Of a stretch of DNA of 64,000 nt, positions 62,349-64,000 are shown in pieces. This stretch comes from Kordia sp965283645 (GTDB lineage: Bacteria > Bacteroidota > Bacteroidia > Flavobacteriales > Flavobacteriaceae). The position numbers and the translations under genes were made by a program. Location of the stretch: contig NZ_CBDIPG010000001.1 in NCBI RefSeq assembly GCF_965283645.1, positions 2,294,001 through 2,358,000 of the forward strand, given 5' to 3'. Numbering within the stretch: position 1 is the first letter of the stretch; every line of letters begins with the position of its first letter. The notes beneath the pieces are model-generated. The model saw only the letters and a list, made by a program, of their open reading frames with translations. It was not told the DNA's origin and searched no databases.

Positions 62349-64000
62349 CTACTTTTTTGTACGCTGCAACATGCGTTTTATCTCGTTGAGCTTCATTAAT
62401 GCTTCTACTGGCGTTAACGTATCAATGTCAGTCATGAGAATTTCTTGCTTTATTTCTTCCAATAATGGGTCGTCCATATTGAAAAAACTCAATTGCATAT
62501 CGTTTTCTACACTTTTTAAATCGGCTGCCAATTCTTCACTTGAATGCGATTTTTCTAAACGTTTTAAAATTTTATTAGCTTTGTGAATGACTTGTTGCGG
62601 CATTCCAGCCATTTTTGCCACATGAATTCCAAAACTATGTTCGCTTCCACCTTTGACTAATTTACGTAAAAATAAAACATTATCTTTCAATTCTTTCACG
62701 GAAACATTGTAATTCTTGATACGATCAAAAATTTCGGTCATTTCATTCAATTCATGATAATGTGTGGCAAATAACGTCTTTGCGCGCGATGGATGTTCGT
62801 GTAAATATTCTGAAATCGCCCACGCAATCGAAATTCCATCGTACGTACTTGTTCCACGACCAATTTCATCCAACAATACCAAACTACGCTCGGAAATATT
62901 ATTCAAAATAGAAGCCGTTTCGTTCATTTCAACCATAAACGTCGATTCGCCCATCGAAATATTATCACTTGCACCAACACGTGTAAATATTTTATCTACC
63001 AAACCGATTCTAGCGGCTTCTGCGGGCACAAAACTTCCCATTTGAGCCAAGAGTACAATCAACGCGGTTTGACGTAATATAGCAGACTTACCACTCATAT
63101 TTGGCCCTGTAATCATGATAATTTGTTGTCCATCTCTATCCAAATACACATCATTGGCAATATAACTTTCGCCAATTGGCAATTGTTGTTCAATGACTGG
63201 ATGACGACCGTTTTTAATATCCAAGTCAAAAGAATCGTCAATTTCAGGATAAATGTACGTGTTTGCTTTCGCCAACGTTGCAAATCCGCACAAGCAATCA
63301 AGCTTGGCAATAATGTTTGCATTCTGCTGAACTGCTTTTATGTATTGATTGATCCAAACGACTAAAGCTGCAAATAACTCCTGCTCTATTTGCATTATTT
63401 TTTCTTCCGCGCCTAAAATCTTGGTTTCATATTCTTTAAGTTCTTCCGTGATGTAACGCTCTGCATTTACCAACGTTTGTTTTCGCGTCCAGGCTTCTGG
63501 CACTTTTGCTTTGTGCGTATTTCGGACTTCTATATAATATCCGAATACATTGTTTGAAGCTATTTTTAACGATGGAATACCCGTTGCTTCACATTCGCGC
63601 TGTAGCATTTTATCCAAGTAATCTTTTCCTGAAAAGGCAATTCCTCTTAATTCATCTAACTTATCAGAATAGCCGCTTGCAATGGTATTTCCTTTTAAGA
63701 TATTTACAGGCGCGTCTTCGTTTAAAGTTTCCTTTATTTTAGATCGTAATAATTCACATTCATGAATGGTATCTCCAATTACTTTTATTGCTTCATTGGT
63801 ACTTTTACTTGTAATTTGTTTGATGGGAACAATGGCTTCCAACGAGTTTTTAAGTTGAATGACTTCTCTTGGAGAAACTTTACTCGTGGCAACTTTAGAA
63901 ATTAAACGTTCAATATCGCTAATCCTGCGAATATGATGCTGAATTTTTTCCAATTCTTCATCTTGATGCAACAAATGATTCACGACTTCATGACGTTGCT
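62349..64000 (-). CDS. mutS: DNA mismatch repair protein MutS (N-terminal part outside window)
   Basis: The frame stays open to the window edge (QRHEVVNHLL... precedes the GTG at 63983), so the gene continues upstream and only the C-terminal 550 residues are here. Present are part of the lever domain, the clamp, and the ATPase with Walker A 'TGPNMSGKSAILRQ', Walker B 'LVLLDEIGRGTSTYDG', 'FATHYHEL' and the C-terminal helices with 'LTPVEALMKLNEIKRML'. MutS binds mismatches and recruits MutL. Core chromosomal gene marking the right flank of the islands. Confidence 0.97.
   Translation of the reverse strand, partial: QRHEVVNHLLHQDEELEKIQHHIRRISDIERLISKVATSKVSPREVIQLKNSLEAIVPIKQITSKSTNEAIKVIGDTIHECELLRSKIKETLNEDAPVNILKGNTIASGYSDKLDELRGIAFSGKDYLDKMLQRECEATGIPSLKIASNNVFGYYIEVRNTHKAKVPEAWTRKQTLVNAERYITEELKEYETKILGAEEKIMQIEQELFAALVVWINQYIKAVQQNANIIAKLDCLCGFATLAKANTYIYPEIDDSFDLDIKNGRHPVIEQQLPIGESYIANDVYLDRDGQQIIMITGPNMSGKSAILRQTALIVLLAQMGSFVPAEAARIGLVDKIFTRVGASDNISMGESTFMVEMNETASILNNISERSLVLLDEIGRGTSTYDGISIAWAISEYLHEHPSRAKTLFATHYHELNEMTEIFDRIKNYNVSVKELKDNVLFLRKLVKGGSEHSFGIHVAKMAGMPQQVIHKANKILKRLEKSHSSEELAADLKSVENDMQLSFFNMDDPLLEEIKQEILMTDIDTLTPVEALMKLNEIKRMLQRTKK

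Overview
The window comes from a Bacteroidota chromosome, most likely a marine member of the Flavobacteriaceae. The evidence is low GC, TAnnTTTG-type -7 promoter elements, tRNAs without an encoded CCA, two proteins with type IX secretion (T9SS) C-terminal sorting domains, a HisKA_2/LytTR two-component pair and a Bacteroidota-style GG-leader peptide. Genus cannot be fixed from the sequence; a Kordia-like genome would fit.

Core chromosome frames a large variable region. On the left (1-2225) is the end of a 2-keto-3-deoxygluconate (KDG) catabolic operon: KDG kinase, KDPG aldolase and a shortened LacI regulator, as used for alginate or pectin sugars. On the right are tRNA-Leu(UAA), tRNA-Gly(GCC) and the 3' part of mutS. 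Next to the left core (2261-4313) is a two-gene type II restriction-modification system: a C5 methyltransferase and a PLD-fold NgoFVII-like nuclease.

From 4709 to 62053 lie two tandem integrated elements at the 3' end of tRNA-Leu. Element A (about 8.7 kb) has a tyrosine integrase, a small HTH protein, a replication-like protein, a RadC-like protein with a damaged zinc motif, and a one-polypeptide type IIG/Eco57I-like restriction-methylase. Element B (about 48.6 kb) has its own integrase and HTH protein, a plasmid-like backbone and several cargo blocks. The backbone consists of a second tyrosine recombinase, a replication-type winged-helix protein, a Dam-type methylase, RadC, two TraD/VirD4-type ATPases, a MobC-like protein and a relaxase interrupted at an A9 run. 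No mating-pore genes are seen, so B looks mobilisable rather than self-conjugative. Each element carries its own integrase arm-type repeats just inside both ends.

Cargo of element B: (1) a sensor kinase/LytTR regulator with 21-bp-spaced direct repeats in front of its own operon and in front of a secreted M23-peptidase/CARDB giant; (2) an FG-GAP secreted protein, a GG-leader Cys-rich peptide and a TlpA-like lipoprotein; (3) an 8.8-kb block bounded by two 28-bp direct repeats, with a four-gene operon (C5 methyltransferase, HD protein, ORC-like ATPase, double-Rossmann protein), an outer-membrane-type pair, and a small membrane protein with an ACT-ACT-TIR protein; (4) an alpha-toroid protein of unknown role; (5) a membrane-anchored amidohydrolase; (6) a three-gene operon of an EAD11-like/TM protein and two paralogous exported TPR proteins, all sharing a 'GxxSPAvva' motif. 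Blocks 3 and 6 are the best candidates for undescribed systems.
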